A stretch of DNA of 64,000 nucleotides from Hyunsoonleella ulvae (GCF_016827605.1 NZ_JAEPJQ010000001.1:186001-250000), one strand, 5' to 3'. Positions 1 through 8,374 are shown, numbered from the stretch's first letter. Numbers and translations: made by a program. Notes: a model not told the origin generated them from the sequence alone.

Positions 1-1
1 C

Positions 2-535
2 TGGCATTACAAAGGCAATACACTTTTAATGGGAGATGCGGCACATGCTATTGTCCCTTTTTATGGTCAAGGTATGAATGCCTCTTTTGAAGATGTTGTA
101 GAATTTGATGCTATTTTAGATAAATATGAGGGCAATTGGGAAACTGTATTTTCTGAATATGAAAAAACCCGAAAAAAAGATACTGATGCCATTGCCGATT
201 TGGCTATTGATAATTTCCATGAAATGAAAGATCATGTGGCCAAATCTATATTCAAAGAAAAGCGAAAAATTGAGATGGCTCTGGAAAAAGAATTCCCAAA
301 TGACTATGCATCAAAATATAGTTTGGTTACCTTCAATGAAAACATAGGTTACCGCGAAGCTATGCTTCGAGGAAGAGCTCAAGATAAAGCCATTTTAAAT
401 ATGCTTTCTGATGGTGTGATTTCATCAACAGATAACATCAAAGTTATTTTAGAAAAAGTAAAATTAGAAACTGCCACTATTTTAGAGGATGACAAAATTG
501 CTGGGTTGAGCACAGAACCCAAGGAAGGAATTTAA
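2..535 (+). CDS. kmo: Kynurenine 3-monooxygenase, C-terminal part (5' cut by window edge)
   Basis: Only the C-terminal 177 residues are present; the frame is open to the window edge. The visible part holds the second FAD-binding motif of group A flavin monooxygenases (MGDAAHAIVPFYGQGMN), where the Asp contacts the flavin ribityl chain, followed by the helical C-terminal region. The family hydroxylates L-kynurenine to 3-hydroxykynurenine using NADPH and O2. The next genes encode 3-hydroxyanthranilate dioxygenase and an ACMS-decarboxylase-like enzyme, which supports kynurenine as the substrate over other aromatic acids. Kynureninase is not in the window and may lie upstream. The N-terminal Rossmann motif cannot be checked. 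Confidence 0.88.
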   Translation, partial: WHYKGNTLLMGDAAHAIVPFYGQGMNASFEDVVEFDAILDKYEGNWETVFSEYEKTRKKDTDAIADLAIDNFHEMKDHVAKSIFKEKRKIEMALEKEFPNDYASKYSLVTFNENIGYREAMLRGRAQDKAILNMLSDGVISSTDNIKVILEKVKLETATILEDDKIAGLSTEPKEGI

Positions 536-585
536 AACAAAAAATTAATTAAACATATCAACCAACTCCAAAACCCTGTTGAGAG

Positions 586-613
586 TTTCTCCCCAAAAAG
601 GAGATTAAGAGGG
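586..613 (+). repeat. Leader hairpin repeat, copy 1 (upstream of the SDR gene)
   Basis: A short stem TTTCTCC/GGAGA is followed by TTAAGAGGG, ending 8 bases before the ATG of the SDR gene. A near-identical segment sits at 1505-1531 before the dioxygenase gene. The AGAGGG part lies where a ribosome binding site would be. Its role is unknown. Confidence 0.6.
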
Positions 614-621
614 ACGTATTA

Positions 622-1404
622 ATGGATTTAAAACTAAATAACAAAAATGCCTTGGTATGCGGTAGCACACAAGGCATAGGAAAAGCCACTGCTATTGCTC
701 TTGCCCAAGAAGGTGTTAATGTAACACTGGTGGCAAGAAACAGAGAAAAACTAAAGGAGGTTTTAGCAGCACTGCCGCAACATAGAAACCACAGTTACAT
801 AGTGGCAGATTTCTTGAATCCAAGGGATTTACAAGAGCAAGTAATTAAGTTTATTGAGAAACAACATGGTTTCCATATCTTAATCAACAATACAGGTGGA
901 CCTGCCAGTGGCGAAATTGTAAATGCTAGTTTAGAGGCTTTTGAAAATGCATTTACCATGCATTTAAAATGCAATCATTTATTAGCACAATCCACACTAC
1001 CTTTTATGAAAGCAGAGGGTTTTGGCAGGATAGTTAATGTAATTTCAACATCTGTAAAAGAACCTATTCCAAGACTTGGTGTGAGTAACACAATTCGAGG
1101 TGCTGTTGGTAATTGGAGTAAGACCTTAAGCATGGAAGTTGCTGAATTTGGTATCACAGTAAATAATGTGCTCCCAGGATTTACAGACACCGAACGTTTG
1201 GCTGAAATTATTAAAATAAAAGCTAAGTTAGAAGATACCTCTGTAGAAGAAATGACAGAGATAATGAAAAACTACACACCAGCAAAACGGTTTGCACAAG
1301 CAGAAGAAACTGCAAACGCTATTACCTTTTTAGCCAGTGAAGTGGCAGGATATATTAATGGTATTAATCTACCTGTTGATGGTGGTCGGACCAAATCTTT
1401 GTAG
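622..1404 (+). CDS. SDR-family oxidoreductase of the kynurenine cluster, atypical active site
   Basis: The 260-residue protein has the classical short-chain dehydrogenase fold: a GSTQGIG cofactor motif at residues 14-20, an NNTGG motif near 89-93 (usual NNAG), and the active-site serine region around Ser142. The canonical YxxxK pair would fall 13 residues later, at 155 and 159, but these positions hold Ser and Arg. It may therefore be a weak or non-canonical reductase, or a binding protein. It is placed between kmo and the dioxygenase gene and is transcribed with them, so a role in tryptophan breakdown is likely, but I cannot name the substrate. Its 86-base upstream spacer carries a hairpin repeat. 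Confidence 0.85.
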   Translation: MDLKLNNKNALVCGSTQGIGKATAIALAQEGVNVTLVARNREKLKEVLAALPQHRNHSYIVADFLNPRDLQEQVIKFIEKQHGFHILINNTGGPASGEIVNASLEAFENAFTMHLKCNHLLAQSTLPFMKAEGFGRIVNVISTSVKEPIPRLGVSNTIRGAVGNWSKTLSMEVAEFGITVNNVLPGFTDTERLAEIIKIKAKLEDTSVEEMTEIMKNYTPAKRFAQAEETANAITFLASEVAGYINGINLPVDGGRTKSL

Positions 1405-1504
1405 GGACTTCTTATCCCTTTTAAAGGAAATGAAAAATTACCTAATATGTATTATCTTTAATTTAGAAAATCAATTGTAACTAAAATTCAAATACCCGTT
1501 TGGA

Positions 1505-1531
1505 TTTCTCCCTTTGGGAGAATAAGAGGGG
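1505..1531 (+). repeat. Leader hairpin repeat, copy 2 (upstream of the dioxygenase gene)
   Basis: A perfect TCTCCC-TTT-GGGAGA hairpin is followed by ATAAGAGGGG, ending 6 bases before the ATG. It matches the segment at 586-613 in both the TTTCTCCC stem and the AAGAGGG tail. It could act as a translation or processing element shared by the two cistrons, or be a dispersed repeat. Confidence 0.6.
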
Positions 1532-1537
1532 CTTACT

Positions 1538-2068
1538 ATGAGCAATGTAACATCTCCCATAAATTTTAAAGCCTGGATTGAGGAAAACCGACACCTTTTA
1601 AAACCTCCAGTAGGTAACAAAGTGGTTTGGAAGGATAGCGATTTTATTGTTATGGTGGTTGGCGGTCCTAACAGCAGAAAGGATTATCATTATAATGAAA
1701 CACCAGAGTTTTTCTACCAAATAGAGGGCGATATTGTTCTAAAAATAATTGACAATGGTGTGCCTAAAGATGTACATATAAAAGAGGGCGATATTTATTT
1801 ATTACCGCCAAAAGTACCACACTCGCCACAACGAGGTGCAAACACTGTAGGATTGGTTATTGAATATAAGCGCCCTGAAGGCACAAAAGATGCACTGCTG
1901 TGGTTTTGTGAAAACTGTGCAACAAAACTATACGAAGAAGACTTTACTTTAGACAACATTGAAACCGATATGCCTAAGATTTTCGATGCATATTACGGAG
2001 ATAAAAAGAAACGTAGTTGCCCAAATTGCGGTACAGTAATGCAACCCCCTAAAAAGGTTAAACTATAA
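1538..2068 (+). CDS. nbaC: 3-hydroxyanthranilate 3,4-dioxygenase
   Basis: This cupin dioxygenase opens the ring of 3-hydroxyanthranilate to 2-amino-3-carboxymuconate 6-semialdehyde. At 176 residues it has the bacterial length. The iron ligands known from the Cupriavidus enzyme are present at the same numbers (His51, Glu57, His95), as are the substrate-binding arginines Arg47 and Arg99. The C-terminus carries two CxxC pairs (Cys124/127 and Cys161/164), the rubredoxin-like second metal site typical of bacterial and fungal forms. It acts in the cytoplasm, directly before the predicted decarboxylase in the pathway and in the gene order. Confidence 0.95.
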   Translation: MSNVTSPINFKAWIEENRHLLKPPVGNKVVWKDSDFIVMVVGGPNSRKDYHYNETPEFFYQIEGDIVLKIIDNGVPKDVHIKEGDIYLLPPKVPHSPQRGANTVGLVIEYKRPEGTKDALLWFCENCATKLYEEDFTLDNIETDMPKIFDAYYGDKKKRSCPNCGTVMQPPKKVKL

Positions 2069-2108
2069 AATTAATTACCATTCCTGTCTTCACTAAGAAT
2101 ACCCTATA

Positions 2109-3194
2109 ATGAATAAACGTAAACTAAGAATAAACGGTCACTCCCACCTGTTACCTTATCCTGAGGAAATCCCAGAATTTATGAGGGAAAAAGGCATTTT
2201 TTGGGTTGATAAAGACCGTAAATTCATGTTGCAAAAAGGGTGGAAACGTCCCGTTACTGATTCTAGCTTTTTTTTAAATGAAAAGTTAGAATGGATGGAA
2301 CGCAATAAGTTAGACCATGCGGTGGTGTTGAATTTATCCCAACTTTATGGTAACGGCTTGCGTGTAGAAGAAATGAAAAAAGCATTACGCTTTCAAAATG
2401 ATTTTAATGCTAGAATTCAGCATGAACACCCAGATAAATTCACTTGTGGCTTTGTGGTACACCCCGGTTTTATAAGAAGTGCCGGTTGGGAAATAGAACG
2501 TTGTGTGGAAACTTTAGGGATGCGCTTATTATGTTTACCAACGCATTACATGGACACTATTGGTACGTGGCGTTGTATTTTTGATGAGGAAAACGAACCT
2601 CTTTTTGAGTTAGCTAATAAATATAATTTAGCTGTTGAAATCCATCCGTATGATGGGGAAAAATTTATAAACCTTGAAAATACTGCATGGAGGTTTCACC
2701 TAATTTGGATGTTGGCCCAATGTGCAGATGCTTATCATTTTTTAACATTAAATGGTTATCAAGAAAAGTTCCCCAACATGCGTACATGCTTCGCACATGG
2801 CGGACAATTGGCACAAATTAATTTAGGGAGGCGCATTCAGGGGTTTGATGGTAGACCTGATTTGTTTGAAGGCAAGCACCACCCCAGAAAAGCAGTTGGC
2901 CACAAAAATATTTTCTTTGATACGTTAGTACATGATACAGGAGGATTAGATTTGTTGATAAGAAATCACGGTTCTAAGCAAGTTATTATGGGGCTAGACG
3001 ATCCATATCCTCTGGGAGAAATGGAAAGTGAACCGCAATCTTCCTATCCTGGCAAACTTCTAGACTTAGCTATTGAACGAGATATCATTACAGAAACCGA
3101 ATATAATGCTATTTGGGAAGATAACGTTTTACAATGGTTATATGGTGATGATGAAAATGGCAAAAAAGAATTGGTTGATAGAATTCTATCCTAA
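2109..3194 (+). CDS. nbaD: Amidohydrolase-family 2-amino-3-carboxymuconate 6-semialdehyde decarboxylase (ACMSD-like)
   Basis: The 361-residue TIM-barrel protein has the amidohydrolase zinc ligands: HSH at residues 11-13, later histidines in AVEIHPYDG and CFAHGG, and the catalytic Asp in MGLDDPYPLGE, which resembles the GSDYPFPLG motif of ACMSD. ACMSD decarboxylates the product of the preceding dioxygenase to 2-aminomuconate semialdehyde and so diverts it from quinolinate and NAD synthesis. The gene follows the dioxygenase by 40 bases, which fits an operon. It is somewhat longer than Pseudomonas ACMSD (about 330 residues). Another amidohydrolase-2 activity is possible but less likely here. Confidence 0.85.
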   Translation: MNKRKLRINGHSHLLPYPEEIPEFMREKGIFWVDKDRKFMLQKGWKRPVTDSSFFLNEKLEWMERNKLDHAVVLNLSQLYGNGLRVEEMKKALRFQNDFNARIQHEHPDKFTCGFVVHPGFIRSAGWEIERCVETLGMRLLCLPTHYMDTIGTWRCIFDEENEPLFELANKYNLAVEIHPYDGEKFINLENTAWRFHLIWMLAQCADAYHFLTLNGYQEKFPNMRTCFAHGGQLAQINLGRRIQGFDGRPDLFEGKHHPRKAVGHKNIFFDTLVHDTGGLDLLIRNHGSKQVIMGLDDPYPLGEMESEPQSSYPGKLLDLAIERDIITETEYNAIWEDNVLQWLYGDDENGKKELVDRILS

Positions 3195-3252
3195 AAAATG
3201 CTATTTAGTTTACTTTTCTTTCATATATTTAAACAATCAACAAACTAAAATT

Positions 3253-3492
3253 ATGAGAAAAATAGGTTCTTACATGGTCTTTTTTGGACTCTTCGCAATT
3301 GTTTTGAATTTCATAGATAGAGTACCAACCATATTAATGTGGATATACAGCTGGGGAGATACTACAGCTTGGATAATAAAAATAGCATTAGTCGTTGTAG
3401 GAGCCATACTCTTTATAATGGGAGGAAAAGCTGAAGGGACTGAAACTGGAAACCCTACTAGTGATAATGCTGCTCCAAAAGCAGAAGAATAA
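3253..3492 (+). CDS. Small membrane protein, 79 residues
   Basis: The start at the ATG giving MRKIGSYMVFFG is preferred. The frame is open further upstream, but that part overlaps the end of the amidohydrolase gene and has no membrane or signal character. Two hydrophobic segments are visible, at about residues 5-20 and 42-60, separated by a WIYSWGDTTAW stretch rich in tryptophan. The C-terminus is polar and low in complexity. No family is recognised with certainty; similar short proteins are common in Flavobacteriaceae. It lies 58 bases after the kynurenine cluster and may be independent of it. Confidence 0.7.
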   Translation: MRKIGSYMVFFGLFAIVLNFIDRVPTILMWIYSWGDTTAWIIKIALVVVGAILFIMGGKAEGTETGNPTSDNAAPKAEE

Positions 3493-3557
3493 TAATCGTA
3501 CTTTTTAGTGATTACCCTAAATTTGTTTTCTATTTTTAGAACTCAAACAGGTAACTT

Positions 3558-4208
3558 ATGCATTTTATTCCTGAAGATTTAGATGATTATGTTGTGGCAC
3601 ACTCTGAAAATGAGCCTGAATTACTACAACAACTTACAAGAGAAACTTACCAGAAAATTTTACAGCCACGCATGTTAAGTGGTCCATACCAAGGAAGGGT
3701 TTTAAGTATGATATCTAAACTGGTACATCCAAAAAATATTTTAGAAATTGGAACATATACTGGCTATTCAGCCTTATGCTTAGCAGAAGGTATGCAACCT
3801 GATGGCATATTACATACTATTGACATAAATGAGGAGTTAGTAGATTTCCAGAGGAAGTACTTTGATTTGTCTGAATACGGTTCCCGTATTCATCAACATT
3901 TAGGAAATGCTTTGGATATTATTCCCAGTTTAGATGTAACTTTTGATTTGGTATTTATTGACGCAGATAAAGAAAACTATTCCAATTATTTCAACATTGT
4001 GATAGATAAATTGAGTTCTGGAGGTATTATTTTATCTGATAATGTACTTTGGAGTGGTAAGGTTTTAAATACTTTATTTAAAAAAGAAGACACTTCTACT
4101 CCAGCACTAATTGCATATAACAAACTTTTAAAAGAAGATAAAAGGGTAGAAACGGTGGTTTTACCTATTAGAGATGGGTTAACCATAAGTAGAAAAAAGG
4201 ATTCTTAA
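3558..4208 (+). CDS. O-methyltransferase (class I SAM-dependent, catechol/caffeoyl-CoA type)
   Basis: The 216-residue protein shows SAM motif I in LEIGTYTGYSALCLAEG, an acidic residue after the second strand (HTIDINEE), and the FDLVFIDADKENY segment with the Asp that binds the divalent metal in the cation-dependent O-methyltransferase family. The second metal site is in SDNVLWSG. Bacterial members methylate catechol-like hydroxyls, but the natural substrate is usually unknown. The stop codon is 12 bases before the next gene, so the two are probably co-transcribed. It is not an obvious part of the kynurenine route. Confidence 0.9.
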   Translation: MHFIPEDLDDYVVAHSENEPELLQQLTRETYQKILQPRMLSGPYQGRVLSMISKLVHPKNILEIGTYTGYSALCLAEGMQPDGILHTIDINEELVDFQRKYFDLSEYGSRIHQHLGNALDIIPSLDVTFDLVFIDADKENYSNYFNIVIDKLSSGGIILSDNVLWSGKVLNTLFKKEDTSTPALIAYNKLLKEDKRVETVVLPIRDGLTISRKKDS

Positions 4209-4220
4209 ACACAAAAAGAT

Positions 4221-5006
4221 ATGACTTTATTAAATTTTAAGCTATTAAGCGCAGTTTTAATTATTTCTAGTTTTAGCGTAGTAAATTCTCAATCTACTTC
4301 ATCACTTTTCAGTTATGAAGAATATGTGGACACCCAAGGAGATACCTTAAAATACAGACAGTTAGTTTGTGATTATGCTGATAACACTAAAAAATATCCG
4401 TTAGTAATTTTTTTACACGGAATGGGTGAGCGAGGTAGTAATAATGAAGCCCAGTTAAAATGGGGTGTTAGAAATTTTGCAACAAGCGAAAATATGTCTC
4501 AAAACCCATGTATATTAATTGCGCCGCAGTGTCCTGATAATAGTGTATGGGGAAATTATAATAGAAATATGGAACTTCAAGCTCAACCTACTAAACCAAT
4601 GCAGCTTCTTAGGGAACTTATAAATGAAGTGATAAAAAAATCTCCCGTAGACCCTAATAGAATATATATTACAGGACTTTCAATGGGCGGTTTTGGAACC
4701 TATGATGCCATTTCAAGGTATCCAGACTTATTTGCTGCAGCCGTGCCTGTTTGCGGAGGAGGCGATATTTCTAAAGCTAAAGACTTTGCGCATATACCAA
4801 TTTGGATATTTCATGGAGCAATAGATAGTATAGTAAACCCCATTTTATCAGTAAACATGCTAAATGCCCTAACAGAAGCTGGTGCTACACCCGGTTACAC
4901 ACAATATCCAGAAGTGGGGCACTTTTCTTGGATTATGTCATATAGCGACAAAAATATGATGACTTGGCTATTTAAGCAACGTAAAAAAACCAAAGTTACA
5001 GATTAA
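4221..5006 (+). CDS. Secreted alpha/beta hydrolase (prolyl oligopeptidase / PHB-depolymerase-like esterase)
   Basis: The 261-residue protein begins with a signal peptide ending near NSQS. The alpha/beta hydrolase elements are visible in order: the oxyanion region LVIFLHGMGERG, the nucleophile elbow GLSMGGFG with its Ser, the acidic residue in FHGAIDSIV, and the catalytic His in EVGHFSW. This pattern matches the predicted peptidases and carbohydrate or feruloyl-type esterases related to PHB depolymerase. It acts in the periplasm or outside the cell. Substrate is unknown; the adjacent methyltransferase gives no clear hint. Confidence 0.85.
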   Translation: MTLLNFKLLSAVLIISSFSVVNSQSTSSLFSYEEYVDTQGDTLKYRQLVCDYADNTKKYPLVIFLHGMGERGSNNEAQLKWGVRNFATSENMSQNPCILIAPQCPDNSVWGNYNRNMELQAQPTKPMQLLRELINEVIKKSPVDPNRIYITGLSMGGFGTYDAISRYPDLFAAAVPVCGGGDISKAKDFAHIPIWIFHGAIDSIVNPILSVNMLNALTEAGATPGYTQYPEVGHFSWIMSYSDKNMMTWLFKQRKKTKVTD

Positions 5007-5027
5007 GAGTAAAAGAGTATAACTTAA

Positions 5028-5315
5028 TTAAAATTTTCGTTTTACTGATCCTGTGAAGTCCTCCAAATCTTCTTTTACCTTATCTATTTCTTGCTTCACA
5101 TCTTTGGTTACACTGGTATCTATACCATTATTTTCGGCAGTTTTTGTGATTTCTTGCTTTATATCGTTAGTGGCATCTTTTAGCGTACGCATACCTTTAC
5201 CCAAACCACGTGCAATTTCAGGTAACTTATCTGCACCAAACACCATGATTGCTATAAAAAGGATAAAAGCGATTTCCGTACCGCTAATAAATAAAAATGT
5301 TGAAGTTTGTATCAC
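5028..5315 (-). CDS. tatA: Twin-arginine translocase subunit TatA/TatE
   Basis: TatA forms the translocation pore for folded proteins in the inner membrane. The protein has a short N-terminal membrane segment (FISGTEIAFILFIAIMVFG), the hinge ADKLPEIARGLGKGMRTLKDA, and a charged amphipathic tail. The GTG start gives 95 residues. A longer ATG version would begin inside the upstream gene's terminator hairpin and add 22 unrelated residues, so it is rejected. A TATATTTG promoter box lies just 4 bases before the GTG, implying a very short leader. TatC is not in the window. Confidence 0.88.
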   Translation of the reverse strand: MIQTSTFLFISGTEIAFILFIAIMVFGADKLPEIARGLGKGMRTLKDATNDIKQEITKTAENNGIDTSVTKDVKQEIDKVKEDLEDFTGSVKRKF

Positions 5316-5318
5316 AGT

Positions 5319-5326
5319 ACAAATAT
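5319..5326 (-). promoter_or_regulatory. Probable tatA promoter -7 box (TATATTTG)
   Basis: It matches the Bacteroidota TAnnTTTG box. Its place only 4 bases before the GTG start implies a leaderless or nearly leaderless mRNA. Confidence 0.5.
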
Positions 5327-5346
5327 AGTAAGTTGTTTTGAGAGCA

Positions 5347-5378
5347 TAAAAAAAAGCCGATTTTAAAAAAATCGGCTT
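5347..5378 (-). terminator. Rho-independent terminator of the M1 peptidase gene
   Basis: An 11-base-pair stem (AAGCCGATTTT with AAAATCGGCTT) and a 3-base loop are followed on the minus strand by a run of T. It lies 20 bases after the M1 stop codon. Confidence 0.85.
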
Positions 5379-5398
5379 CATAGGAATAATTAAATTGT

Positions 5399-7702
5399 TT
5401 ACCCTTTTATACCTTGCTTAAAGTTTTCAAATTCTCCTTTCTCTTCTTTTTTAGGCCAATAATTATTTGTTGTATCAACATCAGCAGTTTCCTCATTAGG
5501 ATCAATGGCAATGTTTACAATCTCCTTATCACTTGCTATTGCTTTACTTACTTCATTATCATTAAGCCTCCATATTTGTGCTGGGTATTTTTCTGTTTTC
5601 TTAGTACCATCAGCGTAGGTATACTCCACAATAATAGGCATTACTAAACCTCCTGGTTTTTCAAAGGTAATATTGTAAAAATACTTTGGTGCTTTTATAT
5701 GTTGACGCTCTTCCTCCGAGAAATTATCCATTAAATATTCTTTTACTGTTTTAACGTCTTTAGGGTTCTGATCTAACATTGATTTCTTAAAATCCTCACT
5801 TCCCTCTTCTACCATATATACTAAAGGTCTTAATTGTTTTTTCTTAATCCCCCTTTCTTTCATTATATTCTTCATGTAAGCATTAGGTTCAGAGGATACA
5901 TAGTACTTTTTAACATCCTTAAGCCCTATATCTACCCAATCAGTGGTATAAAACCAACCTCTCCAATACCAATCTAAATCAAAAGCTGAAGCATCTTCCA
6001 TTGTTCTGAAGAAATCTTCTGGTGTTGGGTGTTTAAACATCCATCTGTTAGCATATTCCTTAAATGCATAATCAAATAAATCTCTGCCCATAACCGTTTC
6101 TCTTAAAATATTTAGAGCTGTAGCCGGCTTGCCATATGCATTATTCCCAAACTGGTAGGTGTTAATACCTTTGGTCATAATTGGTGCTATGTAATCTTGA
6201 TTTCCACTCATGTAAGGCACAATCTTTTTTGCAGGCCCTCTTCTATGAGGAAATTCTGTATCACCCTCAGCTAACGCATCAGGATAAGCCTTAGCAAAAT
6301 CTACTTGAGCCACGTACTGCACAAAACTGTTTAAGCCTTCGTCCATCCATGTCCACTGGCGCTCGTCACTATTTACAATCATTGGAAAAAAGTTATGCCC
6401 TACCTCATGGATAATAACTCCCATCATACCATAGCGTACACGATCACTATACGTACCATCTTCCTTAGGGCGTCCATAGTTCCAACAAATCATAGGATAC
6501 TCCATACCTTGTTGCTTTGCATGAACAGAAATTGCTTTATGGTAAGGATAATCAAACGTCATTCTAGAATACGTTTTTAAAGTACTAGCCACCGCTTTTG
6601 TAGACCAGTCCTCCCAAAGTGGATTACCCTCTTTTGGGTACATTGAAACTGCCATTACATCCTTATCTCCTATTTTAACCACCATCATGTCCCAAATAAA
6701 TTTACGTGAGGTTGCAAAACCAAAATCTCTAACATTCTCTGCTTTTAATTTCCAAGTTTTTGTTGCTGTTGAAAATCCTTTTTCTGCAGCCTCAGCTTCT
6801 TCTTGGGTAACAATTAAAACAGGTTCATCATACGATTTTTTTGCTTGCTCATAACGTTCCATCATTGTTTTAGAAAACACTTCTTCTCTATTTGTCAACA
6901 CACCTGTACCATCTAAAATATGATCTGCCGGAACTGTAATATTAACTTCATAATCCCCAAAGGCTAATGCAAACTCGTCACGCCCCCAGAATTGTGAGTT
7001 TTGCCATCCCTCAACATCACTATATACTGCCATTCTTGGAAAAAACTGAGCAATAACATAGGCTCTGTTCCCATCTTTAGGGAAAAATTCATACCCTGAA
7101 CGACCTTCTTGCTTTACATGGTCATTAATATTGTACCACCACTTTACTGAAAATGAGAACTTATCTCCTGTTGTCATAGGTTTAGGGAGTTCAATACGCA
7201 TCATGGTGCGGTTAATTATGTGAGGTAGAGGCTTTCCATCAACATCTATAACAGCTTCAATATTAAAACCACCATCAAAAGGTGCCGCTAAATAATCATC
7301 TGTAAATTGGCTTGGATACATTACCGGTTCTACCTCATTCCCTTCTATCAAGGGACTCTTAGAATCTTTAGCCCTAACATTCTGGTCTAATTGCACCCAA
7401 AGATATTTTAATACATCTGGGGAATTATTAGTATAAGTAATGGTTTCAAAACCTGATAATTTTGCATTTTTATCATCTAAAACAATATCCATTTTGTAAT
7501 CGGCCTTTTGCTGGTAGTAAGCATGTCCTGGCGCACCAGATGCAGCTCTGTAGACGTTTGGCGTAGAAAACTCATCATAAAGCTGCTTGAATTTATTAGT
7601 ATTGGTATGCCCTTTTTTAGGAGCTGAATTTTCTTTCTCTTGTGCACAAATACCTGAAGAAATAAAAATTAAAGACAGAAAATAATACAAAAGATGTTTC
7701 AT
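5399..7702 (-). CDS. Secreted M1-family metallopeptidase
   Basis: This is a zinc aminopeptidase-type enzyme of about 767 residues, with a signal peptide ending at ICAQ. With the start at MKHLLYYF, the HEVGH zinc motif is at residues 432-436 and the third ligand Glu455 follows at the family's usual spacing of 18 residues. The N-terminal region (about 60-280) looks like the M1 beta-saddle domain. The GAMEN-type substrate motif is not obvious; HAKQQGMEYPMI is the matching place. Such proteins probably trim peptides in the periplasm. A three-codon-longer ATG start (to 7711) is possible, but it would put extra residues before the signal peptide. Confidence 0.9.
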   Translation of the reverse strand: MKHLLYYFLSLIFISSGICAQEKENSAPKKGHTNTNKFKQLYDEFSTPNVYRAASGAPGHAYYQQKADYKMDIVLDDKNAKLSGFETITYTNNSPDVLKYLWVQLDQNVRAKDSKSPLIEGNEVEPVMYPSQFTDDYLAAPFDGGFNIEAVIDVDGKPLPHIINRTMMRIELPKPMTTGDKFSFSVKWWYNINDHVKQEGRSGYEFFPKDGNRAYVIAQFFPRMAVYSDVEGWQNSQFWGRDEFALAFGDYEVNITVPADHILDGTGVLTNREEVFSKTMMERYEQAKKSYDEPVLIVTQEEAEAAEKGFSTATKTWKLKAENVRDFGFATSRKFIWDMMVVKIGDKDVMAVSMYPKEGNPLWEDWSTKAVASTLKTYSRMTFDYPYHKAISVHAKQQGMEYPMICWNYGRPKEDGTYSDRVRYGMMGVIIHEVGHNFFPMIVNSDERQWTWMDEGLNSFVQYVAQVDFAKAYPDALAEGDTEFPHRRGPAKKIVPYMSGNQDYIAPIMTKGINTYQFGNNAYGKPATALNILRETVMGRDLFDYAFKEYANRWMFKHPTPEDFFRTMEDASAFDLDWYWRGWFYTTDWVDIGLKDVKKYYVSSEPNAYMKNIMKERGIKKKQLRPLVYMVEEGSEDFKKSMLDQNPKDVKTVKEYLMDNFSEEERQHIKAPKYFYNITFEKPGGLVMPIIVEYTYADGTKKTEKYPAQIWRLNDNEVSKAIASDKEIVNIAIDPNEETADVDTTNNYWPKKEEKGEFENFKQGIKG

Positions 7703-7811
7703 TTGATACATTATAATTTTTAAAAAAATTTGTTAATTCTGGTAACACTTTTTCAGAAATGTCACGTAATGCGCGCTAAAATATGACTTTAAAGAAGTTT
7801 TGTCCTTTAAT

Positions 7812-8312
7812 TTAATTAAAATTTAACACTGCTTTAGCATTTTGCTTTGTTAAAATAAAACTCTTTCTATTAGAGTTGATGTTAAGTTTTGTAATATTCT
7901 GTTGGGTAGCATATAAATCGAATAGGGTTTCATTAGAAACCTCGATGGTTTCTATTTTTGAGACATCTTGAATTTCGAGGTAACATTTTACAATTCCCGC
8001 CTCAATTTCCTTACCTATATAATTCATACTTTTTTCAGAGTTATCTATCTTTATCCTTAACTTTTCACTAAGGTACTTGTCCACATAAAAATCTATGTTA
8101 CTTTGCGTATCATCAAATGTTAAACTTTCATCGTATCGTTCTTTTAGTACATCCTCGAAATCATCAATAAATAGACGGGATATTATTTGAACGGATGCTT
8201 TATCTTTAGCATACTCAATTTGTGTATTACTGATGTAGTACTTATGCTCTAGAGAAAAAGAAGACACAGTAAAAACGAAAAGAAATAGAATGACAACTTT
8301 CAAGAACCTCAT
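7812..8312 (-). CDS. DUF6702 family protein, exported
   Basis: The 166-residue protein starts with a signal peptide (MRFLKVVILFLFVFTVSSFS) and then HKYYISNTQIEY, the usual opening of the DUF6702 family of Bacteroidota, in which a short beta-rich domain of unknown function follows. The gene neighbourhood, with an M1 peptidase downstream and carboxypeptidase-like regulatory domain proteins upstream on the same strand, is the arrangement I associate with this family. It probably works with them in the periplasm or outer membrane, but no catalytic motif is visible. Confidence 0.75.
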   Translation of the reverse strand: MRFLKVVILFLFVFTVSSFSLEHKYYISNTQIEYAKDKASVQIISRLFIDDFEDVLKERYDESLTFDDTQSNIDFYVDKYLSEKLRIKIDNSEKSMNYIGKEIEAGIVKCYLEIQDVSKIETIEVSNETLFDLYATQQNITKLNINSNRKSFILTKQNAKAVLNFN

Positions 8313-8374
8313 AACCTTTGTAAAATTTCTGCTAATGTAATTATTTTATAAGCTTTCAAAAAGTATTCCAAAAA

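Noticed and set aside
3073-3252. Upstream extension of the 79-residue membrane protein
   Set aside because: It overlaps the end of the amidohydrolase gene in another frame and adds no domain; the ATG at 3253 begins directly before a membrane helix.
5316-5381. Longer ATG start for tatA
   Set aside because: The added codons lie in the terminator hairpin of the upstream gene and its own promoter box.
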